Below are positions 12,119-23,388 of a stretch of DNA of 64,000 nucleotides, in pieces. Position 1 is the stretch's first letter; the number at the start of each line of letters is the position of its first letter. A model generated the notes under the pieces. The model was not told the origin of the DNA. It ran no database searches and saw only the letters and a program-made list of their open reading frames with translations. The translations under genes and the position numbers were made by a program. This DNA is from Stichopus chloronotus. Lineage: Eukaryota; Echinodermata; Holothuroidea; Aspidochirotida; Stichopodidae. The stretch covers positions 20,267,116-20,331,115 of the forward strand of contig CM037830.1 of NCBI GenBank assembly GCA_021234535.1. The letters run 5' to 3'.

Positions 12119-15100
12119 GCAGATACATGACTAATGGGGTTAATAATTAGATAGGCATGGAATGGTTTCCTCCAAACTAGTCATTTAATAAGCATTATCA
12201 ACTCAATGAGCCCTTTAATAAAAACAAAAGGGCTTCTTTTTATGAAAATGCAGATGAAACACACGTAAAACACAGGGAGAAGACGTTGTGCTCCATCAGG
12301 CTGTTAAAGTCGCAAAAGAAGATGGCACGTAAATGTTAACCCACCTAATACACCGATTGTGGTGAAAACAAAAACCCGTCTACATTGACACGTTTCAGGA
12401 TCTGAGGGAAAACTTGGACACACACACGATTTCTCAACAACAGCTTGAGGAACACCTGCAACAATTTCATCATTTGTGAGATAAGAACTCACTTAATTAT
12501 TAAATGTTGAATAGTCATTTCTGTAGCTCTCACCAATCTGAATCACTGATATATAACGCTTTTGAGTGTAAATGCATGAAACGCACCAGAAAAACGGAAT
12601 AACTTCGGCAAATGAATCCCAGAGTCAGATTTTGGTAATAACAAAGCAAACGTCACATTTGAGCAACTTCCAGTAGATTTGTGCAAATTTCAGCTGAAAT
12701 CTTCACCAAATGTAGGTAACATGGATGTGAAATCCCAAAATTGAAGATCTTACACAGTCATACAATCACGGATACTAAAATAGAATGTCAACCTATCATT
12801 TCCCGACGTCACCCCACCCCTTCTCTCCCCCAAAACAAAAATGTTTTTATCGTACATGAGTGAAAAATATCGTTAAGATTTTAACTAAAAATCGTTGCAG
12901 TGTGACACAGGCGTAAAAAAATACTATACCATTGCCAGTGATAGGACTCTACTCATTGCTAGTGTACAACTGTCATGTGTGTGAAAGGACGAATTATTAT
13001 GTAAAGATTGCGTTTGCAAATTTAAACCTCCTTACCCACTTTACTTGAAGAAAGCTATGAACAAAGCTATTCACAGAAAAAGTTAACCAGAAACCACAAC
13101 GACAGAGACCCTGCGTTATATGTTTAGATCAAAAGATATTTATACCATATTGTGACCCACCAAGGTAATAACACCAAGTAACCATCAAATTGATAGTAAG
13201 GTTATACTTTCTTTTACCGGTTAGAGCGTTTGAGTGAAATAAGCAATGGTACACAAAAGGAAGAGAAGAGTAAATTTAAAACCTATAGTCAATGTAATCA
13301 TCTATTAATAGTGTCATATATTCAGGATATATCACAGTAAACTGAAAGATGCACACTTGCTGGTAACAATACACGGCGTGCGACTCACCGTACGTAACTG
13401 TTAAACATTGCGAATTCAACTATGTTCACGAATTCAATGGCATATATGTAGTACATCCAGATATTTCTGCAGTGAAAAATTTATACGGTAAGTAAAACGA
13501 GTTTCCAAACTGGATATTCGCAAAGTTTGCTACAAATGTAATTTCACGGTATGAGCATGAACACAGTCATGGTATTTTAACACGCTGTGTATTAGGAACA
13601 ATCTACACACGCTGTAGGCCTTTATTTTACATACTACGTAATAAACATTTTTGTTCTGCAGCATATTGATGTAATAATGATTTAGGTCATGACCAGTTAC
13701 GTACCAATACGTCTCAATATAAGTATACAACTTTCCTTCACTTAATACTATATCTCTGTATGGACATTTTATAAAATGATCATGCAATCTTTTTACGTCG
13801 TGTTCCTATAGCTTGTAGATTTGCTGTAAGCCGGCTCTTTGACTTATTTGCAAAATGATCTAGCCTGGAAAGATGTACAGCCTGCTATCCTAATATGGTA
13901 TTAGGTAACCAAAGGGCTCCAATCTGAACTTAAAATTCTGTTTTCTGCTTTTGTTTCTTGCTTGGGCAGTGTATGCCCCAGAAAGTCTGTTACTTCAATG
14001 CTTCAAAATGAAGGGAAAACCGTAGATAATTGTTTTAATCCTATCCCTATACATGTTATGATGAGATGAGATAATATGGTTGGATGATGGTTAGCGGATA
14101 TTATGGCCATGGCAACATTATGTGTGGTTGGTATTTGATTTTGGTGACTGGAGTTCCAGTCACTTCCATCAGGGAGGTGTGATTTAGATGCCGGGACTTT
14201 CCACACTGCCCGATAAGAAACTAAGTGCAAGTATGCGCTGAGTGTGCCTGTTTGTGTGTGAGAGAAAAAAAATCCAATTTCTAAAGCTCCGCTAAGACCG
14301 TAAAGCCGATGAAGGTCAAAGTTGATAGCTAAGTGAACCCATGGTCTGAAGTTGTGTTCCCCGTAAATATTTAGGATCTGAGGTCAAGGGTCAAAGGTCA
14401 TAGGTCAAATTAGTGAAAATCTTATTTGTTGTACAGTCTATCAGCAACCACCCAAAAAGAGATTAATTCCTTTACACTTTATGCATGGCGATAAGTGATG
14501 TCATGGGTTTTTTGAATGCTAATGCCGATGAAGGTAAAAGTTGGTAAACAGGTGACCCATGGTTTGAAGTTGTGGTTCTCATCAAAATTTAAGTTCATAA
14601 GTCAAAGGTAAATGTATTTTGGGTCATCGGTCACAGTCAGAGGTCAAAGGTAAGATTTCACACTAAAAACTTTGTGCAATTTCTTTTAGACCACATAGCC
14701 AGTGAGTTCAAAGTTTACAGGACAGGTGATCCATGGTCTTAAGTTGTGGTTCCCCTTAAAATTTAAGGTCAAAGGTCAAAGGTCAAATAAGTAAAAATCT
14801 TATTTTTGCTGTATTTCCTAATCCAAAATGGCCATTGTCACGGGACCTTCAAATGTAGAACCGATATACAAGATTTTATCTAAAAGCCATATCTAAATGT
14901 GTTTTGGGTTCGAAGGTCACAGTCAGAGGTCAAAGGTAAAATATTACATTGACAATTTTGTGTCCGCAACTCCTCCTAGACCACAAAGCCAATGAAGGTC
15001 AAAGTTGGTAGACAGGTGACCCATGGTCTGCAGTTGCGTCAGAGGTCAGAGGTCAAATCTCAAATAGGCGAAAATTTTTTCACAACGTGTGGCGTGATTT

Positions 15101-15310
15101 CCTGTCAGACAGCAAGTATAATAAACTTCAAGCGTGGTCGTTGGGTACTTCACTATGATATGTAGTATTCTCCCGATTGATGAAGTCATAGGTCAAAGGT
15201 TATTGCAGCACATAATACAGTAAGGTAGTTTCTGTAAGTGGAAGATGTCAACAAACTTATTAGATCTTTGCTCTTCCATGCAATGTGACTTACTACTTCA
15301 ACCTATACAA
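12119..15310. other. 3.2 kb block present only in copy A
   Basis: Flanking sequence is continuous in copy B (junction at about 40295/40296), so this block was inserted in A or deleted from B. From 12119 to about 14280 I see no exon, RNA gene or clear repeat; open frames are short. The right part holds the AGGTCA-rich tandem array, annotated separately. I see no terminal inverted repeat or target-site duplication that would make the whole block a single transposon. Confidence 0.7.
14285..15205 (+). repeat. Degenerate tandem array rich in AGGTCA half-sites
   Basis: At least four diverged units start with a GATGAAGGTCAAAGTTG-like block (about 14308, 14527, 14704, 14993) followed by an ACCCATGGTCT-like block, with 175-290 bp spacing. 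Within them AGGTCA-type hexamers are packed one base apart: a run of about four at 14385-14415 and three at about 14766-14785, with more near 14640, 14930, 15045 and 15190. Direct AGGTCA repeats spaced by one base are the classic DR1 element bound by RXR, HNF4, COUP-TF and PPAR-type nuclear receptors. The array lies about 0.6-1.5 kb upstream of the copy A sulfotransferase start and is absent from copy B. A regulatory role is inference; it may be a plain satellite. Confidence 0.75.
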
Positions 15311-15821
15311 CCATTTTTTGTCCGGACGATTATGTCTAATAACAATGTCTTTAGTCATGTTTTTATTAATATCATGCTCAGTATGTCTCTACTGTCGTGT
15401 ATACCTTAGACAAGAAGTTGAGTTTTTTTAAAGTACGTTGAAGAAAGAAATTGAATAACGCACATGGTTATGACGCGCTTCCTTAAGCGCCTAGAGTGGC
15501 GACTCTCGACCAATCAAAACGTGACTTTCCCACATCCCCCCCCCCCCCCCTATTGACCAAGATCTGTAAATCGATCTTTCAGACTGTGTATAATGTATAG
15601 CGCCACTTGTTCGATCAAACTCTCGGTCTACTATAATCAAAACTGACGTCATAAATTTGATCCGTTATGTTGTCATTTTAGAAATTTAATTTCACATACT
15701 GTCATATAGGTCTAACAAAAATCACGATAGCTCAGCATATTGGCACAGTTTAGATAGGGTCGAAATTTATTAGTTTTAAAGTTTTAGATAAATGGTTTTT
15801 ATATTTCTTTGCCGGTAGGCC

Positions 15822-18291
15822 ATGAACGGATCAATAGGGCTCGACGAGTGTGAACGTATATCACGTGTGTTTCTCTGGTGTCCCCCGAGAAGTCTTTCTA
15901 CTTGTCTTACCAAATGCATCAGCTTTGTAGAAGGGATGCAAATTTGGTTTGAACCTTACGCCATCTGCTACGAAAATTCGACGTTGAGAAACCCAATGTT
16001 TCAACCAGAGAATCAAAAGATGTCTGCGTATCGCAAGAGGTATTACGAACACAAGAAACTATGGGATGGCTTAGTTGGTTGTCTTGAGCAAATGGAGAAT
16101 CTTTATGAGGAAGGAAAATTCACGTAAGTACTACATATTAAAGGTCGTGTGACACAAAGATGACATTTTGGAGGACTGGGTATATTCGGCATTGAAATTG
16201 TATAAAATTGTCACAAACTCCATCAATATCCGTCAAAGATTGACCAATTTACAGGAAAATTAGTGTCTCACAGCTGTATCATGAATAAACATTGCTAGAG
16301 TATGCAAATTTGTGACGTCAAGAGATGAACTCCTATTATATGTTTTATGTTAATCCTTTGTTTATGTAACCTTTGTTACAAGGAAATTTGAACATTTTAT
16401 ATGTCCAGAGGGTTTTAATTTTGGGAAGCATGTATTTTCTTCTTCAAAAATATGGATAACAATTACCAGTGTGAAACTAAGTATTTAAGAGGCAAAATAT
16501 ACAGGCTTAACAAAAGAAATACTCACAGTGTGCAACAATCGACGTCATCCGTCTTTCATTTTCCTCAAATTTTGAAAAGTCATATCTCAACAACGGTAAG
16601 AGACGGATTTTCACCCAGGGTTTTACTTTGCAACTTCTGAATGAAGGGTGCTCTTTTCTAGAAGCATGTCATACAACCTTTAAAGAGAAAACGTGTAAAA
16701 GAATAATCTAATTTACTTGGAGAGAGGGTTTGAATGTTTGATGAACGGCTGTGCCGTGATTTACTGAGTTTGCTTTCATATGTTGGCACCAGCTGAATTT
16801 CTGTTTTACCAATTGAGTTAGCACTTTGATCAATTGAGTCACTATTCGGATGTAAGCGTTTCGCTAAAAGGGTTGAGAAGTCTTCCAAACGTGCAACAGC
16901 ATCAAGTAAATCGTAGCGGGAAACACAACGGGACGAAACTCACTATCTGTACGTATATTCTGGATTGGTTTCAACTTAATTCTCATTTCTGTTTTGCTTC
17001 GCCGTGGCTTAATATTCCCGAACCCAAATTAACCATTCCGTATCAGTACAACCAACTCCATGAATTTACCGTACTTTGAATGCTCAAATCCTCCTACGTC
17101 TTAGACCTGGCAGGGAAAAGTCTTCTTATCACGCGTTTACTGTGCTTTCCTAGGAGGAGGCATTGTGTGAGTTGACAGTCACGTCTTGCTTCGGAGTGTT
17201 ATGTCTACCTAGAGTTAGTGTCACTCCTCTGTCTCACTCTCTCTCTCCTTCTCTCCACCTCTCTCCACTCCTCCTCCACCTCTCTCTCTCTCTCTTCTGA
17301 GTTTCGGTCCATCAGAGGTCAGGTTGTATTCAAAGAAACTGCAACTGCACACAAAGACAACAAGTGGTTAGATAAAAAAAACCGGAAAAGCCCAAATGCA
17401 CTAGAGGAGGAAATGCTTTAAAGTTCAAAAGATTAAAGGCTTAATACAGGAATCAAATACCAAAATTAAAACAAAAATAGATATCACTCTCAGCATGTTC
17501 GTTATTCAAAATTATAAACACGGGGGGGGGGGGGGCTATTGATATTTACAAATGTGAGCTCAGGTCACCATTTTAAGGGATTGAGAGAGAATTCCATTTT
17601 CACACTTTGCCATTATTCTTTCGCATTCAGATATCCGTGGGTTAAACACCAGTTGGAAAACACCAAATCGAAGTACGTCTTTGTGAAAGACATGACTTAT
17701 GCCATTGAGGGCATCCCGACCGCAGAGTACTACCCAGATGCCCCTTTTCAGGAAACGTTTGTAATCAGACACCCAAGGAAAGTGTTCACTTCTTTCAAAA
17801 CGGCAGTATGCAACGAATTCGGTGAGAGTCTACTAAAAGTGGGAAACAGTGACATTATCAACGACTTTCCCATATATCGTCCACAACATTTCTATCGGCA
17901 ATTGTATGAAAGGTGGCAAACGGTCAAAAGCACCACGGGGAGGGTACCCGTTGTCATCGATGTAGATAAACTGCTTATGGATCCAGAAAGCATCCTTCAT
18001 CAGTATTTCAAAGAAATCGGTTTCCCGTGGAACAAGAGTTTGCTATCTTGGGATCCTAGTCCGAAAATAATTACTCAATGGCACAGCTCCCACAGGTATA
18101 TGCTGACTGCCAACGAAAGTATATGGTTGAAGAAAGCTGTACAGAGTAGCTGTTTCCTCACAGAGCAACATCAAGAAAGCAACATCAAGATTCCGATGGA
18201 CTCGAAGGAAAAATCTTCAAGAGATATCGAAATCTGTGTCAATGAATCCATTCGCTTCTATAATGAAATGGAAAAACATTCTCTAAGATAA
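15822..18291 (+). CDS. P-loop sulfotransferase-like protein, copy A (two coding exons)
   Basis: Exon 1 is 15822-16123 and exon 2 is 17631-18291, joined in phase 2 (donor GTAAGT, acceptor TTCAG), giving 320 residues. Residues 16-29 (VFLWCPPRSLSTCL) match the PAPS 5'-phosphosulfate-binding loop in the PRS-x-ST form, and residues 144-157 (FVIRHPRKVFTSFK) match the 3'-phosphate-binding motif. The family transfers sulfate from PAPS to hydroxyls or amines; the substrate here is unknown. No signal peptide or membrane anchor is seen, so a soluble cytosolic enzyme is likely. Relatives are sometimes named branched-chain aminotransferase-like because of a plant fusion; no aminotransferase domain is present. 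A 3' splice site directly before the ATG (CGGTAG) suggests an upstream 5' UTR exon. Copy B differs at about 26 residues, none in the P-loop and one conservative change (V145L) in the 3' motif. Confidence 0.88.
16138..16683 (+). mobile_element. piggyBac-like MITE in sulfotransferase intron (copy A)
   Basis: A 546-bp element bounded by TTAA at both ends, with inverted termini (AGGTCGTGTGACAC at the left and its near-complement at the right, ...TGTCATACAACCT). TTAA target sites are the hallmark of piggyBac-superfamily transposons. It lacks a transposase frame, so it is non-autonomous. Related copies are at 41129-41671 and 52680-53254. It sits just inside the intron after exon 1 and, being in both duplicates, was inserted before the duplication. 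Confidence 0.75.
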
Positions 18292-18354
18292 CTTTACATT
18301 GTATTCAGACTTAAGTACGCCTTCAGCTAGTTGCATGTACAAGGTTCGTAACAA

Positions 18355-18610
18355 AGGACAAATACCCCCAGACGAATACCCTCTGGACATTATCCTCTCG
18401 AACAATTACCCAACGATTCCCGCCTGGACACCGCCCGGAAGACTACCATCTGCACGGATACCCCTGGACATATATCTCCTAGGACAAAATTCACCCTCAC
18501 AACTATCCACCCGAACAACTACCTCCGTGGACGAATACCTCCGAAAAATACCCCCCACCCCCGGACAGATGACACCCTCAAATACTAATCGGACAAATGC
18601 CGTTAAAATT
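18355..18610 (+). repeat. Degenerate GGACA-type minisatellite downstream of sulfotransferase A
   Basis: Imperfect repeats built on motifs such as GGACAA-TACCC and CGAATACCCCC follow about 65 bp after the stop codon. The same array follows the copy B gene at 44477-44760. An open frame of 134 codons runs through it in copy A but is not maintained in B, so it reflects composition and not a gene. It may lie in the 3' UTR, since the first AATAAA lies further downstream. Confidence 0.6.
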
Positions 18611-18884
18611 GTAGACGGACCCAGCGACGGATACGACAGGTCTTTTCTTTCAAATTTTGTTGCCTTCCGGCTGATCTCCGAAAACTGTCGGGTGTGTAAT
18701 TAACTTTTACCCAGACGCTTGTCCCCAAGTAATTAAAATTCAATATTTTACGTAAACAAAACGAATGTCATTGATTATTTTCTTCTTGAAAAAGCTGAGG
18801 TTCATGTGGTAGTGGACTGTTCAGTATTGTTTTAGTAATGTATAACTTTTAATTAGGCTTCATGAGTACAAATTTGCAGACCGC

Positions 18885-18890
18885 AATAAA
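18885..18890 (+). promoter_or_regulatory. Candidate polyadenylation signal, sulfotransferase A
   Basis: A canonical AATAAA about 590 bp after the stop codon, preserved in copy B at 45037-45042 within similar flanks. The distance is acceptable for an invertebrate 3' UTR, but no transcript evidence is available. Confidence 0.35.
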
Positions 18891-19236
18891 CTGCAAAAGT
18901 GACCGAAGAGGTTGCATAGCCAGCGATATAACCTTTCAAGCAGGTGTTCGTATGTACAATTTATTTCTTCTTTTTTAATGTGCACACCGCAACAGTTGCG
19001 AACAATTGCAGATTCATCGAATCGAAAATCCAAGGTCTGTATACTTATGAGAGTGTCTACACTTTTGGAGATTGGCTCGAAAAGCTTGAATATTCATATA
19101 TTAAGGAAAAGAAATATTGAGTGTTACTGAGTGCTGTTGGTTTCGTGGCATATACGAATTTTAATAGCGTACAACTTGTACGGAACCCAAGCGATTGTTT
19201 GCGGACGTTCTTTATTTATTACGAATGCAGTCAAAG

Positions 19237-19946
19237 CTGATGCGTGAGTACTACACATATGTTGAGCGGGTTACCAGCGATACTCAACGGTAAACATTTG
19301 AAGTTGGAGACAGATTTTGTTCTAATACTCTGGCATGATACCTCGAAAATATGTCCCATAGACACGTACCAAACAATACTGAAAGAGAACGTTTGGAGTA
19401 AGCCATTTCTGTGTAGAATAAACGGAGCGCGATTTCTGGTTCAACTGATGAAGCATAGAGATTTTCCCACCTGACCATGACATGTTAGAATCGCAAGCTC
19501 CCTGGCCTGTGATGTTCACCAGCTATAATATTTGATCCAGCCGCTGAGCTCGATGAGGTCATGGCGGATATATTCTAGTATATTTCGGGTAGAATAACAG
19601 AAAAGAGATACTGTGCAGAGCACTTTTGCGACGGACTGAGAGTTCCTTCCCGAATTTCACAGAAAAAAAAGACGTTGCTAATTGTCAACCGGGGATAATT
19701 TACCAGAGGGTTCTTGTCCGAGAAAGGGGTTCTTATCCTCCCAGGATCCTCATTGTGTTTTTGTCCCGGTTTAGTCGTCCATGTGTTATTTGGCGGCACT
19801 AGACTTGCTGTTGGATGTCTGGAAATTTTGTCCTGGGGTATTTGTTCAGCAACCGTAACGTTTATACATACATGAGAAATCAGTTAACAATTTCTTTCAC
19901 TGCTGGCGTGGCGTATGAAAATTCTGCGGTGTTAACGACACGGTTA
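19237..19946. other. 0.7 kb block present only in copy A
   Basis: Flanks are continuous in copy B near 45390-45396. The block has no recognisable coding exon and no clear terminal inverted repeats, so I cannot tell whether it is an insertion in A or a deletion in B. Confidence 0.55.
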
Positions 19947-20468
19947 AGAAGTGACATTTGAGATTCTTAGGGACGGCATATCTCCAAACAAAAATGCTTT
20001 AAGAACTTTGATAGTGATCAAAGTTTTCATTGTTGCATGATGTGAAGAATACTGATTATGACAAAATTAATATCTTGCATGAAAAAATAAAGATACTGAA
20101 GTTTACACATTATTGGATGATACCATTTTTTGATGACCAAAAACCGACTTTTTTCATTAAGGCAAAAACTTAACACAATATGATTATAATATGATGGTAT
20201 ATTCGGTTGCAGTAATATTTCCCACTGTTCGGAAAAAAAAATCAGATGTAGTGTGGACCACCTAGGGGAACCGAGGTGCCCAATCGTTTTTATAAGCAAG
20301 ATCTACTTTTCAAGTTGCCAATTTTCCAAGATCTGCCAGTCCAGTATACGTATATCGGAAAACCGCAACAGTCATAGAGTTACACATAAAAGCTTATTTC
20401 GGTCTATCTACACCGCTGCCGGGGGGGGGGGGGGGGACTTGGGATCTTTCCACGTTCTTAAAGCAGAG

Positions 20469-20523
20469 TGGTTGGACTGGTTGGACTGTTTGGACTGGTT
20501 CGACTGGTTGGACTGGTTGGACC
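20469..20523 (+). repeat. Short TTGGACTGG minisatellite
   Basis: Five to six imperfect tandem copies of a 10-bp unit (TTGGACTGGT and variants). The matching place in copy B (about 45925-45965) holds fewer and more diverged copies. No function is suggested. Confidence 0.7.
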
Positions 20524-21510
20524 TCGTGATTGGTGTACACCGAAAAATTGAGAAATATTGTGTTTACAATGCTAGTTCTTGATGGAGTGCTAACAACCAG
20601 TTTTAGAGATCAGAGATGATACAATCCAACTGAAGCAGTCATTTATGATTTGAGCTTGGATCTCCAGAAGGGATACAGAAATGTCCTTTTGACTCCTCAC
20701 ATAACGAACTTAGGAGGCCAACAGGCTGACACCACTGATAATACAACACAGCGTGTTTTGAGAATAATTGAAACACTCATAGAATGAGGCGTGTAAGAAC
20801 AGAGCCAAATTGGCCATTATAGTAGCGCACTATATACCACATGTAAATTATGGCACCTTCCACATATGACGTACAAAGCGAATTGCAGATAATATATAAA
20901 TGTGCCAAATGGCATCCATTGCTGTCTCTTTGGGGGGACTTTATCGTTCATTTTCCAGTGCCAAAGAATTCTGGGTAAGTATGTAAGCACAGGCAACACT
21001 TCTCCGAGGACATATAAAGTCTAATCATGCATGTATGAGTACATTACGTCATCGACTGAATCTGTCCATTCATGAGGTAGGTTTCTTAATCCTGTAAATG
21101 TTGGACTAAAAGGTAACCGACGTAATAGAGGGACTCGTCTGATCGAAGACATTTCAAACGGGGAATCATAACATGACGAGGTCATTCCTGTCAAATTCTC
21201 CTCTGAACCTCTCCAGTTCATTCCTCTTTTTTTCCGGAGAACCTGAAGTTGTGAAGATGACGAACCGTGAATAATGACTGGTTGCAGATTATCTAAAGAT
21301 TCCAAAAATAGCTCACAAACAACTTTATGTTCACATCACACACGTCCAGAAGTAAACAGCAAAGCCTATGTACGGTTAGTCAAGTACATCTAATGCCACG
21401 ATTTTTAAATGACGCATATGACAGTAACATGACTATACACAGACGTTCATTAATCTTTAGGGGATGTTTTGAAGGTGTAAATTGTCTCATGTTAGTGGTA
21501 TGGTAAGTTA

Positions 21511-21662
21511 CACTCTAAATTCATGATGGTCAAAATTGACCATAGACTGATCAACTATGTATGCACCGACACAAAGTATGTTCAACTATATGGTCGTAAT
21601 TTACGTTGACTAAGTTGACCATATTTGGGGTCGGCAAGTTTGACCATAGTGAATTTAGAGTG
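21511..21662. mobile_element. Palindromic MITE with TA target site (copy A)
   Basis: A 152-bp element whose ends are inverted copies of CACTCTAAATTCA, extended imperfectly by TGGTCAA-type sequence, and flanked by TA on both sides. TA duplication points to the Tc1/mariner superfamily. It encodes nothing. The same element is at 46958-47110 in copy B, so insertion predates the duplication. Confidence 0.75.
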
Positions 21663-22721
21663 TATAGTGAGGTCAATTTTCCAGTAATCACTTATGTTGT
21701 TGTTGTTGTTGCCATGGTTGCACCGATGATAGGTTCCGGAAGAGCTGTGTGATTATCAAAAGAGTTAAGTATTAGCAAATTATTGCTATGACTATCCGGA
21801 GGTAATTTACATAAAATGTGAGGTCATTATATGACACTTAAATGTACTACATGTCATTATCATCGTCGTCACCAATTTCTCACCATTACCACCACCATCA
21901 TCATCTTCATCTTCGATTTTAATTCAATATGCAAATTAATAATCATTACATATTGTTATTTGAGAGCACACAGCATTTTATTCCAAGCTAAAGGGGTTGT
22001 ACGGTGCATGCTTAAGCACTCTCATTAACTCCCATTTGTATTGAACGCGTATTTGAAAATCCTCTTTCATTTAAAATCCCATCACGTGTGTTTGATGGGA
22101 AGACTATTAGTTTGCTACTACATCCGAATGGACGATACCTTGGTGAGTCCTATAGCTGCGATGTTTTTGCTGTAGGAGGTATAGCCAGCTCCAGAACCTC
22201 AAAGGCCAGCTGCGAAGCAACCGATGCCTTCCATGCCGATACCGCGATTAGATGCATGGATAGGTGGCGACCATTCCCTCAATGATGGCGGTCAACATAC
22301 CGATAAATCCAGCCACTGTAACTGTTGGCATTCCCCATTGACCTGTAAGAAGAAGGTGATGAGGAAAAATATGCAGACTATTTGCATATAAATGAATAAA
22401 ATGGTCACTCAAATTTGTAATCTTGCACTGTAATACGCTATCAACTGTTCTACGTCATTTATGTCCGATGCACAACGCCCTTCTTTGGAGTGAAGTCATG
22501 ATTACAACTATTATTATGCAATTGTCTCCTTCTGTAATGTAAGTGTTATTACCATTTAACATCTTTATTTTAGTTTTTCTATGTTACAGGGGAAACACTT
22601 TATAAGTATGAAATCTCTGGTTTCTCCTTTTCTAGGAATTTACTTGTTACTTGCATGATCTTTAGTTTCATTCATTCATTTGACGTGTTTGATGCAAAGA
22701 TTACTATGGGTTTTCTTTTAT

Positions 22722-23388
22722 TATCTCATCGCCCTATGGGGGCTAGATGAGATATTGTAGTCACTTGGCTAGTGGAGCTATATACTGTACTGTGCACCAA
22801 TGGGAGAGTAGTTGCCATGGAAACGCTTGGAGTGGATGAGCAGCGACACCCCAGGGGTACCCCCATGGTAGAGTGACCATGGGTACAGGAGGGTCCCGTT
22901 GGGTGGTATAAATTTCCAGCATATCTTGAGACCTGTTACATCAATTAACTTACAGTTTTGTAAGTACTTACCTGAGAACACATTGTTCAACATAATATTA
23001 CTGTAATGTGAAATCGAGTCAAATTTGCTGATTTTTTTTTTTTTAAAAAGCCAATTTGGCCCCCAAATTGCTATTTTCAGCATATCTTGAGAAGTATTTG
23101 AGCATTTAATGCAAAATTTAGCAAAACTTACATGAGAATGAAATATCCAAGGTATATCACTTTTGTCGTAAAAGAGTGAAATTTGCTGATTTTTAAGGAA
23201 AAAAAGCCAATTTTGCCCCACAGTTTGTATTTCTAGCATACCTTGAGAACTATCAAACCAATTAACATAAAGTTTTGTAAGTACTTAGCACTAAACTGTT
23301 ACAAATTCCCATGTGCAGGCCCTGCATTGAAATCAATGTGCATGTTGGCGATGAGATACGCAACTCCGTGGATTGCCCTCTTGTTTTA
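22722..23388 (+). mobile_element. Non-autonomous element with TATCTCATCGCC termini, absent from copy B
   Basis: Starts with TATCTCATCGCC; the inverted match GGCGATGAGATA ends at 23358, followed by about 30 bp also missing from B. Inside are about three diverged tandem units of roughly 190 bp (around 22910, 23080 and 23225, each with an AGCATA-CTTGAGA block). The empty site is seen in copy B at about 50780-50790, so insertion followed the duplication, or B lost it cleanly. A 5' piece of the same family sits at 38309-38456 where A has other sequence. The 153-codon minus-strand open frame runs through the repeat units and resembles nothing I know. Confidence 0.7.

Noticed and set aside
18299..18703. 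134-codon frame downstream of sulfotransferase A
   Set aside because: It runs through a degenerate minisatellite and is not kept in copy B.
22778..23239. 153-codon minus-strand frame
   Set aside because: It lies entirely in the tandem internal units of a non-autonomous element and the repeating peptide has no known relative.
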